The notes beneath the pieces are model-generated. The model was given only the letters and a program-made list of their open reading frames with translations, did not search any database and had not been told where the DNA came from. From an uncultured Clostridia bacterium (GTDB taxonomy: Bacteria; Bacillota; Clostridia; TANB77; CAG-508), in contig CALXXE010000008.1 of the NCBI GenBank assembly GCA_944392605.1, positions 1-64,000 of the forward strand: a DNA stretch of 64,000 nucleotides, in the 5' to 3' direction. Positions 15,440-25,560 of the stretch are shown one piece after another (the stretch's first letter is position 1; every line of letters begins with the position of its first letter). A program made the translations under genes and the position numbers.

Positions 15440-17023
15440 TTATTCTTTTAATTGAATATCATATAAGTAAAATCTTGCTCTAGTCAACCCAACATAGCTA
15501 AAATTCTTATCTGAATTATATTTATGCACATAAATAATAACATTAGATTCTAATCCTTTAAAATCACTTGTTTTTATAATATTTATTGTTTTTGAATTTA
15601 TGGAATAATTATTCTTTTCATACTTAAAATCCCACTCTACATTATCAAAATATTGATATATTTCATCATCTATTATTAGTTTAATATATTGAATTGGTAC
15701 TTCATCTTTTTTTATTAATGTATTAATTGTGTTATTTATATATCTGCATGTTTGATTTTTTGAACTAAACACCAGGCATTGAGGGTCTGGTCCATCAATT
15801 TGATTTGTATATGTTTGTCTTGCAAATTTTGTTTTAATTTTTACCCATTCATATATATTTCTTGTATTTCTTAAATTTTCAGTTAAAACATATGGTGGTT
15901 TTTCTATCAAAAAATTATCTAATGTCTTATCTAATTCATTATTATAAATGTTTTGCTCATCATCATAAAAAACATAAAATTCACTACTTTCTGATAAAGT
16001 TAAATTTCTTAAAAAGAATGCTTCTTCTTCATTAAAATCTTGAGCCTCATCTATAATAATAACATCGTATTTATTTGTAGGAGCTATTTCGCTATCATTT
16101 ACCTCTTTTTCCTTTATATTTAATTTTTCTAACAACTCTTTATAACTTAAAATATGTAACCTATCTAAATTAGTTATATCATATTGGGTTCTGAAATAAT
16201 TACTCAAATAGTCGCTTTTATTTGTCATCAAAACTTTTTTTTCTTTATGAATTACAGAGGATAAAGCCATTTTATATGCTATCCAAGATTTACCCGTTCC
16301 TGCAGCGCCTTTTATGGCAAAAGTTTTATAATTCATTAATAAATTAATAATATTATCTTCTATTTCATTAATTTTTTCAAGTTCTTTTTCTTTTGCATCT
16401 ATTAATGCTCCTTTTGAAGCTTCAACAGCATAAACTCTCTTAAACATATCATTTAAATTTTTTATATCATGTTCCGTTGTAAGTATTTGATTTTTTTTAT
16501 TTCGTCCAAAATATAAAAACGCATTGTCAATACTTTTCTTTAGATTTTTCATATCAGAATGATCTATTGTAGTATCAGATACTTGATAAAACAAGCTATT
16601 ACTATCTTGTTTTATCTGAAAATTAGGAAATGCAGCCATAAATCCATAAATTCTATTATATTTAGTATTATATATTTCTTCATATAAATTATAAAAATAT
16701 CTCATACTTTTCTCTGCTTGTTCATGTGGAGAAATGTTTTTTTCATAAATCACATCACCATAATTATCAATAATTTTATATTTATCATCTTCGTGTATAA
16801 TATTAGAACCGCCTTTAACTTCTATACACAAAAATCCTTTGGTTCTATGGGTTATAATAAAGTCTGCTTCAGAATTTATTTTTTTATTATCTATTTTATC
16901 ATACCATGTTACAGAATAATAAACATCATATTCATCTGGTAATTGTTCTTTTAAACTAATATAAAAGTTTTTTTCTGTACTATTTTTAAATTCTATAACA
17001 TTTTTTGGATGCATTATTGCCAT
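15440..17023 (-). CDS. NERD-domain SF1 helicase
   Basis: 527 residues. The N-terminal NERD nuclease-related domain (about 10-115) has SEADFIITH and LCIEVKGGSNI with the acidic and Glu-x-Lys residues. A UvrD-like helicase follows with Walker A GAAGTGKSWIAY, Walker B DVIIIDEAQDF and motif VI-like YVGLTRARFYLY. The start at MAIMHPKN follows GGGAGG in the last codons of the DrmB-like gene. Such NERD-helicases are frequent in defence islands; its place between DrmB and the methylase suggests it is a working part of this system. Confidence 0.8.
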   Translation of the reverse strand: MAIMHPKNVIEFKNSTEKNFYISLKEQLPDEYDVYYSVTWYDKIDNKKINSEADFIITHRTKGFLCIEVKGGSNIIHEDDKYKIIDNYGDVIYEKNISPHEQAEKSMRYFYNLYEEIYNTKYNRIYGFMAAFPNFQIKQDSNSLFYQVSDTTIDHSDMKNLKKSIDNAFLYFGRNKKNQILTTEHDIKNLNDMFKRVYAVEASKGALIDAKEKELEKINEIEDNIINLLMNYKTFAIKGAAGTGKSWIAYKMALSSVIHKEKKVLMTNKSDYLSNYFRTQYDITNLDRLHILSYKELLEKLNIKEKEVNDSEIAPTNKYDVIIIDEAQDFNEEEAFFLRNLTLSESSEFYVFYDDEQNIYNNELDKTLDNFLIEKPPYVLTENLRNTRNIYEWVKIKTKFARQTYTNQIDGPDPQCLVFSSKNQTCRYINNTINTLIKKDEVPIQYIKLIIDDEIYQYFDNVEWDFKYEKNNYSINSKTINIIKTSDFKGLESNVIIYVHKYNSDKNFSYVGLTRARFYLYDIQLKE

Positions 17024-17028
17024 CTTTA

Positions 17029-18903
17029 TTATTCCTCCCAAAATCCAATTATATTTTTCTCAGTGTCATTATTTCTATATCCATATAAAAATTTTCTAGT
17101 TAAATCCTGATTGAAGTGTTCACATGTAACTTCATCTAAATAAGAACATCCTACACATCTTCCATTACTTGTATCCATACATATTGGATCAAAAATACAA
17201 ACTTTGCTATTTTCAAATGTTTCTTTTAATACATTTAATAAATTTCTTTTAAACATGTCTGTTAATGCTCCTAAAACATATCCTTGAATTGTTTGTGAAT
17301 AAATAAATATTGCAGGCACATTAATAAAAATCATTTCACCTAGAGAATTTTTATCTAATCCACAATTTTCTCCAAATACATTAATAAACATGTGAGATAT
17401 TGTATGCAATAATGTGTATACATCTTTTGTGCAACTTCCATCTTCTTGTATCTCTGAATATCTATCTATGATAGTAGGATCTGGATTTTCTATAAACCAT
17501 TTATTTAATTCTTTTTCATTATCTGTTTGTATTATCCTATTTTTCATTATTTCATTATTGCTTTGTAAAAATTTAATTATTTTTTCTTTATCTAATTCTA
17601 TCAATATTCCTTCTGTTTTATCTCTAGTATTTAAAAAGTCTATTGTTCCATTTTCATATTTTTCTTTAGAACTAGAATCTATAAAGGATCTAATTATAAA
17701 TTTTTCATTTTGTAGTACATTCTCTTCAGAAGGATACACTCTAGTATATCCATATGCTGTATTAATTATTTCTATATTAGTAATTGAAGATATATCTTTT
17801 ATTCCCATTATTTTTAGTAATTTTTCTAGCTCTGTTTTTTCTCTTGCTTGTTCATATTTGACTGAATTTTCCATGGCTTTATCTAATGTTAATAGTGTAT
17901 TATTCTTTATAGTTTCATATTCTAGTAGTTTATATGCAATTGCTTCATTTTTTGCAATAGATTCATCATCTGCTTGTAATCTAAACGTTTCTTCTTTATC
18001 TCCCGATTTTATATTTTTCAATAAAGCTTCTAATCCAGTTATAGATGACTCTGCTTTTTTAGCATTTAATTTTTTATTTAATATGTTATTCTTTCTTTCT
18101 ATGAATTCATTTTCATTTATATCACCGATTTTTCTTTTTAAAATTAATTCTATTCCTTCTTTTGAGCTACAAATTTTTGCATCTTCATTTTTAATTAAAT
18201 TTACAGATTTTATTATTCGAGGATAAAATGATGCATTGTCTGTTGCATTTATCATTTTCATTGAATTTCCACAATCACTACAAATTGGTGCTTTTAGTCC
18301 ACTTTCTTTTCCATTAATTATAAATCCATTTTTATTTTTTGGAAAATATCTATAGTTTGAAATCTTTTCATCCAAAATTTTTATAGGTAGAAAATTGCCA
18401 CAACTACATGCCCAAATTCTGTTATACTGTTTCATTTGTTCTTTACACACATCACAATTCATCTCATATATATCTGTATCATATTTTAAATTCTTTACTC
18501 TTCCACATTTTGGGCAATAAAATAATTTAGGATTTATGTATCCGAATATTTGATTAGTTAAATTTTCATCATTTTTAACAAAATCATTCACTTTTTCATT
18601 ATTAATCTCTAAAAATTTATAATTTTCCTTACTATTTCCTAAGAAATTTTTAAAATTTTTATCCATATCTATATAATCTTTATCTGCACTTTTAATAAAA
18701 TTTTTTAAATCCATTTTTATTTGTCCAACAATTTTAGGAAAGTATATTTCATCTTCACTTATTCTTTTGGTGTTCCATTTTTTTATATTTATAACACATT
18801 GATTTGCTCTCTTACAATTTTCTCTATCACTTTTACTGCTAGAAAAAGTAATAAATTGTCCTGGTAAAGCACTATATATTATTTGGTTCTTACTTCTTCT
18901 CAT
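17029..18903 (-). CDS. DrmB-like protein (DUF1998, zinc fingers)
   Basis: 624 residues. Zinc-binding Cys pairs lie at about 115-200 (CPKCGRVKNL, CDVCKEQ, CSCGN, CSDCGN). A C-terminal DUF1998 region (LLHTISHMFINVFGENCGLD, then GRCVGCSYLDEVTCEHFNQ) is the hallmark of DrmB in DISARM. The start at MRRSKNQ follows GGAGG; the gene overlaps drmA by 14 bases. DrmA-DrmB form the core that blocks unmethylated incoming DNA in described systems. Confidence 0.8.
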   Translation of the reverse strand: MRRSKNQIIYSALPGQFITFSSSKSDRENCKRANQCVINIKKWNTKRISEDEIYFPKIVGQIKMDLKNFIKSADKDYIDMDKNFKNFLGNSKENYKFLEINNEKVNDFVKNDENLTNQIFGYINPKLFYCPKCGRVKNLKYDTDIYEMNCDVCKEQMKQYNRIWACSCGNFLPIKILDEKISNYRYFPKNKNGFIINGKESGLKAPICSDCGNSMKMINATDNASFYPRIIKSVNLIKNEDAKICSSKEGIELILKRKIGDINENEFIERKNNILNKKLNAKKAESSITGLEALLKNIKSGDKEETFRLQADDESIAKNEAIAYKLLEYETIKNNTLLTLDKAMENSVKYEQAREKTELEKLLKIMGIKDISSITNIEIINTAYGYTRVYPSEENVLQNEKFIIRSFIDSSSKEKYENGTIDFLNTRDKTEGILIELDKEKIIKFLQSNNEIMKNRIIQTDNEKELNKWFIENPDPTIIDRYSEIQEDGSCTKDVYTLLHTISHMFINVFGENCGLDKNSLGEMIFINVPAIFIYSQTIQGYVLGALTDMFKRNLLNVLKETFENSKVCIFDPICMDTSNGRCVGCSYLDEVTCEHFNQDLTRKFLYGYRNNDTEKNIIGFWEE

Positions 18904-21900
18904 AATTTCCTCCATAAAAACTAATCGTAATATTAACAGTTTCATCTACATCTCTTAAACTAGTCATAACCTTAGTTCCTATTGTTGTAAATTCGTCCAT
19001 ATAATTTGTAATAACTGTATCTCTTTTTATCATATTCAACTTATTATTTATATTACCTATTATATTAATTAACTCTATTTCAATAGCTCTTTCATATTCT
19101 TTTTTTAATTCGTCAGAAGAAAACATATTTGTATTATAGATATAAGTTAATCTATCACGAATTTCTTCTATACTTAACTTTCCATTTTTGATCCCATCAA
19201 TAAAATTTCCAAATTTACAATAATCTTTATTATCTCTAACAGAATAATATTGTTTTAGCAATCCTATAAATATTCCAGGTAATGTATGTTTCATAGCATT
19301 AACAGATGTAGAATTAATTGGAACATCATAAATTAAATAATCTTTGTATTTATGAAATAGATTAAAAAAATTTAAATATGATGTATCTCTTGCTCTAGCT
19401 AATCTTATTATATCAATTACCAATCCTTCATACTTTCTTCCTACTCTTGAATATGCTTGAATATATTCCGCAGTATTACTTGGCACACCATAAAAAAATA
19501 TATTATTAAATTCATCTTCATCTACACCATGAGAGATTGTACTAGTGGCTAAAATTAAATTGTGCGTTTTCATTTTATTTTTTTCTCTTTGAATATCATT
19601 TAAGCTATCTTTAATTTCAGTAAAATCTTCATCCCCTGTCATTTTAATAATGTTAAATTTAGCATCTGGAATATCTCCTAAATGTTCAATATTTGCTTGT
19701 TGATCAAATGTATTTCTTAGTTTATTGTTATCATTTTTTGAATTAAAATATACAATTGTTGTCCAATAATAAAAAACCATTGCTTTGAATTCATCTTCAT
19801 CAACTTGTAAATCAGGTATTTCTTTCATATATTCATTTGAATTTATGTACATATTATATAATAATTTTCTTAAAGTAGTAACACTGTATTCCATTCCAGC
19901 ATTAACAGATCTTCCATATGGGGCAAATCCTATTATAGTTCTTGAGATATCTTTTTTATCTATATATGAGTAGAAATTACCCCCTTCCTTATTCGTTAAA
20001 TTACAAGGAAATATTCTACAATTTTCTCCATATAAATTTTTAATTAGTTTATCAGCTCCAGAAATAGTAGCGGTAGCACCTATATATTTTATTTTTCTTG
20101 AGTGTTCAACTGGCAATAAGTTATTTATGTAATACTTACAAAAACTTTCGTAATGAGCTGAAAAAGCTCCTAAACTTTCCTTCAATAAGTGTAATTCATC
20201 CTGTATAAATAATGTAGGTGCAAGAGATACTTTACAACTTGAACTAATATCTTCCATTTCACAATTTATATCATATTTACATTTTTTATTATGCGAAAAT
20301 CCATGTTTTTTACATCTGTATCCAGGTGCTCCTAATATATTTTTAAAGCTGCTAGAAAAACTTATTTGAGTTAGTTTGTCAACTATACTTATTAAAATAG
20401 TAGGCAAAAATCTATAAATTTCATCATCAACTATATATAATGGTAAAGGTCTATTACAATGTTCACAAAAATGTTGTAATGTCTTGCTTTCTTCATCATA
20501 CTTTAATTGTATATTACCACCGCATTCTGGGCATATATCAATCAACTTAAAATCATCTTTTTTTACAATCTCGTCTTTCTCAAATTCTTCAATTTTATTT
20601 GGGGTATTACTTGAACCAACAAAATAACCTAAAGAAAATCTTTCTTTATCTTTAATCTCTTCAGTTGAATCCATCACTTTATTTGCATTTATTATCACCT
20701 TTAAACACCTATCTAACTGTTGTATAGATAATAATCTTAATGGATATTTTATTATAGTACTTACTCCAAAATTTTTTCCCATTAGCCTATCATAAAACAT
20801 AGTAAAAGTTGCACATCCTAAAAATGCTTCTGTCTTTCCTCCTCCTGTTGGAAAGAAAAGTATTTCAGTTTCATCTTCATATTTGTAACCATAAATTTGC
20901 TTAAGTTCATCTTTGTGTTCATTGTATATAATATCTGGAATCATTGAAACAATATATACGAGTTGAAAAAGTCGCCAAGAAGTATATTTTCTATTTTGTG
21001 AAAAAGTCTTATTCATATATTCAAATGCTTTTCTTGCTTCTAAATAATCATTTAATACAGCTATTCCTATTTTAAATCTGTTTATCTCTTGTTCAAATGT
21101 ATTTATATCTTTGTCAAACTCTTCATAATCTTTAGATTCTATTGTTGCTCTGTCTTTTTTTATATCTTTTACATATTTTTTCATTCCTTCATAAATTATA
21201 AGAAGATTTTCAATAGGATTATTTATTAAGTTTTCAAATACTGTATTTTCACTATAAATATCTATGGTCTTTCTTCTGTATTCTATAAATTTAGGAACAT
21301 TTGTAGTATAAATTTTATTTTCCTTTTCATTAAATTCTGCAGATATCCACTCTCCTTTTACTCTGGTGTTTGAATCAACTTTGTATGAGTTGTTAAAATA
21401 CGGAAGTTTGTTGCTTTCAAATTTTACATTTTCTCCAATTATTTCAACCCCAACATTAAATATTGGAGTAGGATAAAATAGAAATTCTTCTTTCTTAGGA
21501 TTGTAATTTTGGCATTTGGGTGTTTTATTTATAAAAATTAAGGTTACTATGTAATTATCTGATTTCGAATTACTCTTTTTACAAGTTAAATATACTTCAA
21601 ATTTCCAATTTGGTCTCTGCTTTATGATCTTTTCTTTTTCTATAAAATCATAAAAAATATTCTCATTAGATAATTTTTCTACAGGGATAACTCTATTTTT
21701 ATAATATATAGAATCATCCATTCTTATTTTATTTATTCTTGAATTCACTTCTTTAGATAAATCAACTCTTTTTTCTTCTATCAATTTTTCTACATTCACT
21801 TGAATATCTTTTAATTCATTATCTATTTTTATTCTTTTAAATTTATTTACAATTTTAGCAATTTTTTCTTCTTTTTCATCATTATTATTTTCTATTCTTA

Positions 21901-22201
21901 TATTATTAATCTGATCATTATAATTTGGTAATACATTATAAAACAAATTTCCCTTTATATTTATATGCAATACTCCTTTAGCACTTTTGTTAAGAAAGAA
22001 ATTAACTTTTAATAAATGCATGCTTTCAAATCTTTTAGACTCATCTTCTAAATCTCCAGAATCCAAAAGGCCAATAACAATTCTATCTGATGGTCTCTCT
22101 CCTATTATATATTCATCATCTTTTGATTCTCCGCTTAGTTTATTTATATATTCTTCTTTTAAATAATTGCAAAATTCTTGATATTTATTTAATTTATCCA
22201 T
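18890..22201 (-). CDS. DrmA-like DISARM helicase
   Basis: 1103 residues. Walker A FFPTGGGKTEAFLG (about 455-468) is the typical DrmA P-loop. Motif II is DELH in FIQDELHLLKESLGAF. Motif VI is QAYSRVGRKYEGLVIDI. Zinc-like Cys pairs are in CPECGG and CEHCNRP. It is an SF2 DNA helicase/translocase. The ATG overlaps the upstream helicase stop (TAATG). The N-terminal about 400 residues match no domain I can name. Confidence 0.82.
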   Translation of the reverse strand: MDKLNKYQEFCNYLKEEYINKLSGESKDDEYIIGERPSDRIVIGLLDSGDLEDESKRFESMHLLKVNFFLNKSAKGVLHINIKGNLFYNVLPNYNDQINNIRIENNNDEKEEKIAKIVNKFKRIKIDNELKDIQVNVEKLIEEKRVDLSKEVNSRINKIRMDDSIYYKNRVIPVEKLSNENIFYDFIEKEKIIKQRPNWKFEVYLTCKKSNSKSDNYIVTLIFINKTPKCQNYNPKKEEFLFYPTPIFNVGVEIIGENVKFESNKLPYFNNSYKVDSNTRVKGEWISAEFNEKENKIYTTNVPKFIEYRRKTIDIYSENTVFENLINNPIENLLIIYEGMKKYVKDIKKDRATIESKDYEEFDKDINTFEQEINRFKIGIAVLNDYLEARKAFEYMNKTFSQNRKYTSWRLFQLVYIVSMIPDIIYNEHKDELKQIYGYKYEDETEILFFPTGGGKTEAFLGCATFTMFYDRLMGKNFGVSTIIKYPLRLLSIQQLDRCLKVIINANKVMDSTEEIKDKERFSLGYFVGSSNTPNKIEEFEKDEIVKKDDFKLIDICPECGGNIQLKYDEESKTLQHFCEHCNRPLPLYIVDDEIYRFLPTILISIVDKLTQISFSSSFKNILGAPGYRCKKHGFSHNKKCKYDINCEMEDISSSCKVSLAPTLFIQDELHLLKESLGAFSAHYESFCKYYINNLLPVEHSRKIKYIGATATISGADKLIKNLYGENCRIFPCNLTNKEGGNFYSYIDKKDISRTIIGFAPYGRSVNAGMEYSVTTLRKLLYNMYINSNEYMKEIPDLQVDEDEFKAMVFYYWTTIVYFNSKNDNNKLRNTFDQQANIEHLGDIPDAKFNIIKMTGDEDFTEIKDSLNDIQREKNKMKTHNLILATSTISHGVDEDEFNNIFFYGVPSNTAEYIQAYSRVGRKYEGLVIDIIRLARARDTSYLNFFNLFHKYKDYLIYDVPINSTSVNAMKHTLPGIFIGLLKQYYSVRDNKDYCKFGNFIDGIKNGKLSIEEIRDRLTYIYNTNMFSSDELKKEYERAIEIELINIIGNINNKLNMIKRDTVITNYMDEFTTIGTKVMTSLRDVDETVNITISFYGGNYEKK

Positions 22202-24394
22202 TATTTTTCTCCAATCTTTTTTGCGTATTCTGATATAATGTTTTTTGTTGTTCCATCTATATCATCTATTATATATAAAAACTCTCTTGCTCTTGATGCA
22301 GCAACATATATATTCTTCATATTATTAATAACTTCCTTTTTAATATCATTATTTGCATCTTTTATTGTAGCTATGTTATTAAATTCTATATTATTATATC
22401 TAGAAGCTCTTATATTATATAATCCAAAAATAATTACTGCTTTAAAATCCAGTCCAATTGCTTTACCTGTTGTAGATAATTTTATTCCATGCTCATTTAT
22501 CTTTGAGAGCCCATCTGTCAAGTCATTTAATTCTAAATTAAGTTCGTTCTTTATAATTTTTTCGATAATAGACTTGCTTAATTTTCCACATGTTTTATTA
22601 TTATATATTTTTGATTCTTCATTATCAGTAAAATTTGGTGGATATAATAATATTATTTCTTCTTGTTCAATTCCTTTTTCATTTATCAAATAATGTATTT
22701 TTTCTTTTATTTTTTCTTTTAGTATATTTGTATCCATAGCATATATATATTCTGGCTCTTCCCCATTTCTAGTTGCTATACCTAATAATAAATTTTTATT
22801 ATTTTTCTTCTCTTTAAATTTAAAATCTTTTTTATACTTTTCTAATTGTCTTATCAACCTATTTATTCCATTTGTTATTTGTATAGTATTCCTGTAATTT
22901 CTATTTAAAACTATTCTTTTAAACTCAATTTCTCCTAAATAATAGATATTATCATCTTTTTTATCATCTTCTAATATTATTAAATCATCATTTTCTTCAT
23001 ATTCTTCTTTATTTTTAGGTCTTATCTCTTGATTATAATCTCCTACCATTATCATGTATTTATTTTCATCTAGCATACTATATAATGCTATTTTCCATTC
23101 ATCTTCCAGTTGTTGTGCCTCATCTATAAAAATTCCACCGTAAATTTTTGAAAAATCTCCGATTTCTTACTTTTTTCATAAATTCACTATGATTTTTTAT
23201 AAAATCATTAGTATTTGAAAAATTTTCTTGTATAAACTTGTCAAAGGTTCTTACCTGTAAATTTTCTGCTTGCTGATTTTTATATTTTGCTTCGTTTTCT
23301 AATTCTTCACATAATTTATTATTATAACATATTAATAAAAAATCTTTATTTTTATTTTCTTTTGCCATCATATACGCTTTAGTTAATAGTAATGCTGACT
23401 TGCCAGTTCCTGCTGTAGATTCTATATAAGTTCTTTCGTTTAATTCATCTAAGATCCTTATCTGTTCATCATCTAATTCTATGCTACTCTTTGGAATTTG
23501 TATTTTACCATTGTGATCCATTCTAAATGTCGTTAATGATTTTTTTATAACATATTGTGGCATTAATGCACATTTGATTCCATATTTCTTTTGCTCATCT
23601 ATTACAATATCCTTTCCATTTGAAATTTCAAGTAATTCGTTTATAAAAGTTTCCGTTGTAGCAAATTCAATATAAGTTAACTTGTCTTCTAATAAATTAT
23701 TTAGCATTGAAATTTGATTTTCATTTAAATCATCACATATTATATATTTTTTGTATTTTATATTTAATTTATTATTTTTACTTAAAACCAGACTATTGTT
23801 TATTTCATTTAGTTGCTCATCTCTGTATAAAGTTTTATTTTGTTTTAACTTTTCAAATACAATATCAATATTTGTATTTATATTTCCAAGAAATTTTTCT
23901 TTAAAATTTTCAACTATACATACTCCATAAGTAGGAATAATTGCTACTGACGCTTTTTGACTATTATCTAAAATTGAATTATAATAAAACTCTATTTCTG
24001 GATCACATCTCTTTAAATGTCTTATAAATTCCAAATCTCTATCTAATACATTATTAATATTATATTGTGGATAGATTTTAATTTTATGTTGAAAAACTCG
24101 ACTCAAATATTGTATATCCTGCTCATTATTTATATATATAATTCTTTTATTATTATTTTGGGAAATATTTAAATCTAAAAACTTACATCCTTCTTTAACG
24201 ACTTTTATCTTTTCAATCCTATACCTGTCTTTATCTTTCTTGTTCAATTTCCATAATGTTTCAATAATTCCTTTTTCAGAAATATATATATAGTCTTCTT
24301 TATTTATTTCAAAATCAAAGTTCGATTTTGATAAAGTTATAAATTGCCTATTGTATACATTAGTATTTGTCATTATTAAGAAATATTTCTTCAT
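22201..24394 (-). CDS. UvrD/SF1-like helicase, read through a +1 shift at CGG
   Basis: Read normally the gene stops after 424 residues. At 23161 the in-frame codon is CGG (AAT CGG AGA). Skipping the C gives AAT-GGA-GAT and opens GDFSKIYGGIFIDEAQQLED, which is exactly the missing helicase motif II, and the frame continues to the stop at 22201 (730 residues in total). Walker A is STAGTGKSALLLTKA before the shift. VGDYNQEI, NYRNT (motif IV-like) and ASRAREFLYII (motif VI) come after it. First gene of the DISARM-like operon, from a promoter at 24433-24461. A chance inactivating insertion is the alternative. Confidence 0.78.
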
Positions 24395-24432
24395 TTAATT
24401 TCTCCTTATATAATACTCTCTTTTTTATCTTA

Positions 24433-24461
24433 TTTATATCATAAAAAAATTTTTGATTCAA
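24433..24461 (-). promoter_or_regulatory. Promoter of the DISARM-like operon
   Basis: Minus strand: TTGAAT (24461-24456), 17 bases, TATAAA (24438-24433), about 40 bases before the ATG at 24394, which has AAGGAG upstream. Confidence 0.5.
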
Positions 24462-24637
24462 TAAAAGTACTAATAAATATTTATTATTGCTTGCATAACA
24501 CTTTTCCAATATATTTTTCTTATATAGTCACAAAAAATTCTTATTTATAAGCATATCTATTTTCTAAATAATTAAAAGCAAAATAAGTTGTAATCCTTTA
24601 ATCACTAAAACCATTACAGTTCTAGTGATATAAAGTT

Positions 24638-24682
24638 TGGTTGCTGGGGTAAGGCTCGAACTTATGACCTTCGGGTTATGAG
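24638..24682 (-). other. Attachment-like repeat: 3' end of an initiator tRNA (junction of islands A and B)
   Basis: 45 bases equal to the 3' part of a tRNA-fMet: anticodon loop CTCATAA, stem CCC, T-arm and CCA end. It differs from the copy at 45900-45944 at only three positions. No 5' half is present, so this is a tRNA-derived attachment remnant rather than a gene. Paired GCCCA boxes follow at about 24750 and 24800-24820. Confidence 0.75.
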
Positions 24683-24850
24683 TAAAGCTCGCAAAGTATT
24701 GGTAAATCTGGTTTTGAGTTGTATTCGTTGGTATATTTGATGTGCCCAATTTTTTGACTTTGTAAATTTATGTGATTTTGGGTTGTTTTTGGTGGGTTGT
24801 GTGCCCATTTTGAGCCCAATTATTTTAATAAATTTATGGAGGTTTTGATT

Positions 24851-25144
24851 ATGAATAATTTTAGAAATGTTAATGATGATATTTTAAAAGAATGGTTGAA
24901 TTTTAGAGAGGAAACAGATCTTGCTTTTATTAATGATGAAGATAGAAAGCATACTGTTAAATTTGATGATTTCTCTGAAAAGATTTTAAACAGTATTCCT
25001 AAACAGAATAGAAAGATTGTTGAAAAGCAACTCAAGTTACTTAATTCTAGCTTTTTAGATTATATTGTTTATTGGAATGAAAAGTATTATAGGAATGGTT
25101 TTTGTGATGGAATTGAGCTAATTATTGGTTGCATTGATAAATAG
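24851..25144 (+). CDS. Island end-associated small protein (copy 2), 97 aa
   Basis: Full-length paralogue of the gene at 13410. Mostly helical, with the conserved tail YYRNGFCDGIELIIGC. The ATG at 24851 follows GGAGG; an earlier in-frame ATG at 24797 lacks a site. Followed by the same long terminator hairpin. Function unknown. Confidence 0.65.
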   Translation: MNNFRNVNDDILKEWLNFREETDLAFINDEDRKHTVKFDDFSEKILNSIPKQNRKIVEKQLKLLNSSFLDYIVYWNEKYYRNGFCDGIELIIGCIDK

Positions 25145-25153
25145 TTAAAATTA

Positions 25154-25197
25154 ATCCAAAGTTTTTTTCAAAATTTTGAAAAAACTTTGGATTTTTA
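25154..25197 (+). terminator. Terminator of island-end module (copy 2)
   Basis: Inverted repeat with arms about 19 bp long (ATCCAAAG...CTTTGGAT), followed by Ts; nearly the same sequence as at 14381-14418. Confidence 0.75.
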
Positions 25198-25287
25198 GGT
25201 GCTTTTTTAAATTCATCTAAATTTTAAATCTTCATGAAATACAAGTTCTAAAATAAATAATACATATTACATAATTATTATACCTTT

Positions 25288-25560
25288 TTATTCTTCTTGT
25301 TCGTTTATTTTCTGACTTATTTCCTGTATTAGTTTATCAATAGTATCAAAAACAGCAAGTGACAGTTTATTATTAGGATTAACAGTTTCTCCCTTTATTA
25401 TTTCTATACTATCCCCAATAGAATATTCATAAAAAAAAGTTTCATAAAATTTGGTTCCATCAACTTTTAAATTGTCTTTATTTATTGCATATTTTTCTAT
25501 TTCATCTAAATATATTCTATATGCTTGATCATCCTCTTCAAATTTATATGTTCTTTTCAT
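25288..25560 (-). CDS. Companion protein of the PHP-ATPase, 90 aa
   Basis: The start at MKRTYKFEEDDQAYRIYLDE follows AAAGGTGG, and the gene overlaps the end of the PHP-ATPase gene by 17 bases, so the two are coupled. It is strongly acidic. No family recognised. The tight coupling suggests it is a partner, inhibitor or immunity subunit of the ATPase. Confidence 0.6.
   Translation of the reverse strand: MKRTYKFEEDDQAYRIYLDEIEKYAINKDNLKVDGTKFYETFFYEYSIGDSIEIIKGETVNPNNKLSLAVFDTIDKLIQEISQKINEQEE

Noticed and set aside
23138..23140. A second in-frame CGG in the SF1 helicase
   Set aside because: It is in frame only in the tail after the first CGG; in the shifted (+1) frame it is read as TAC-GGT and causes no break.
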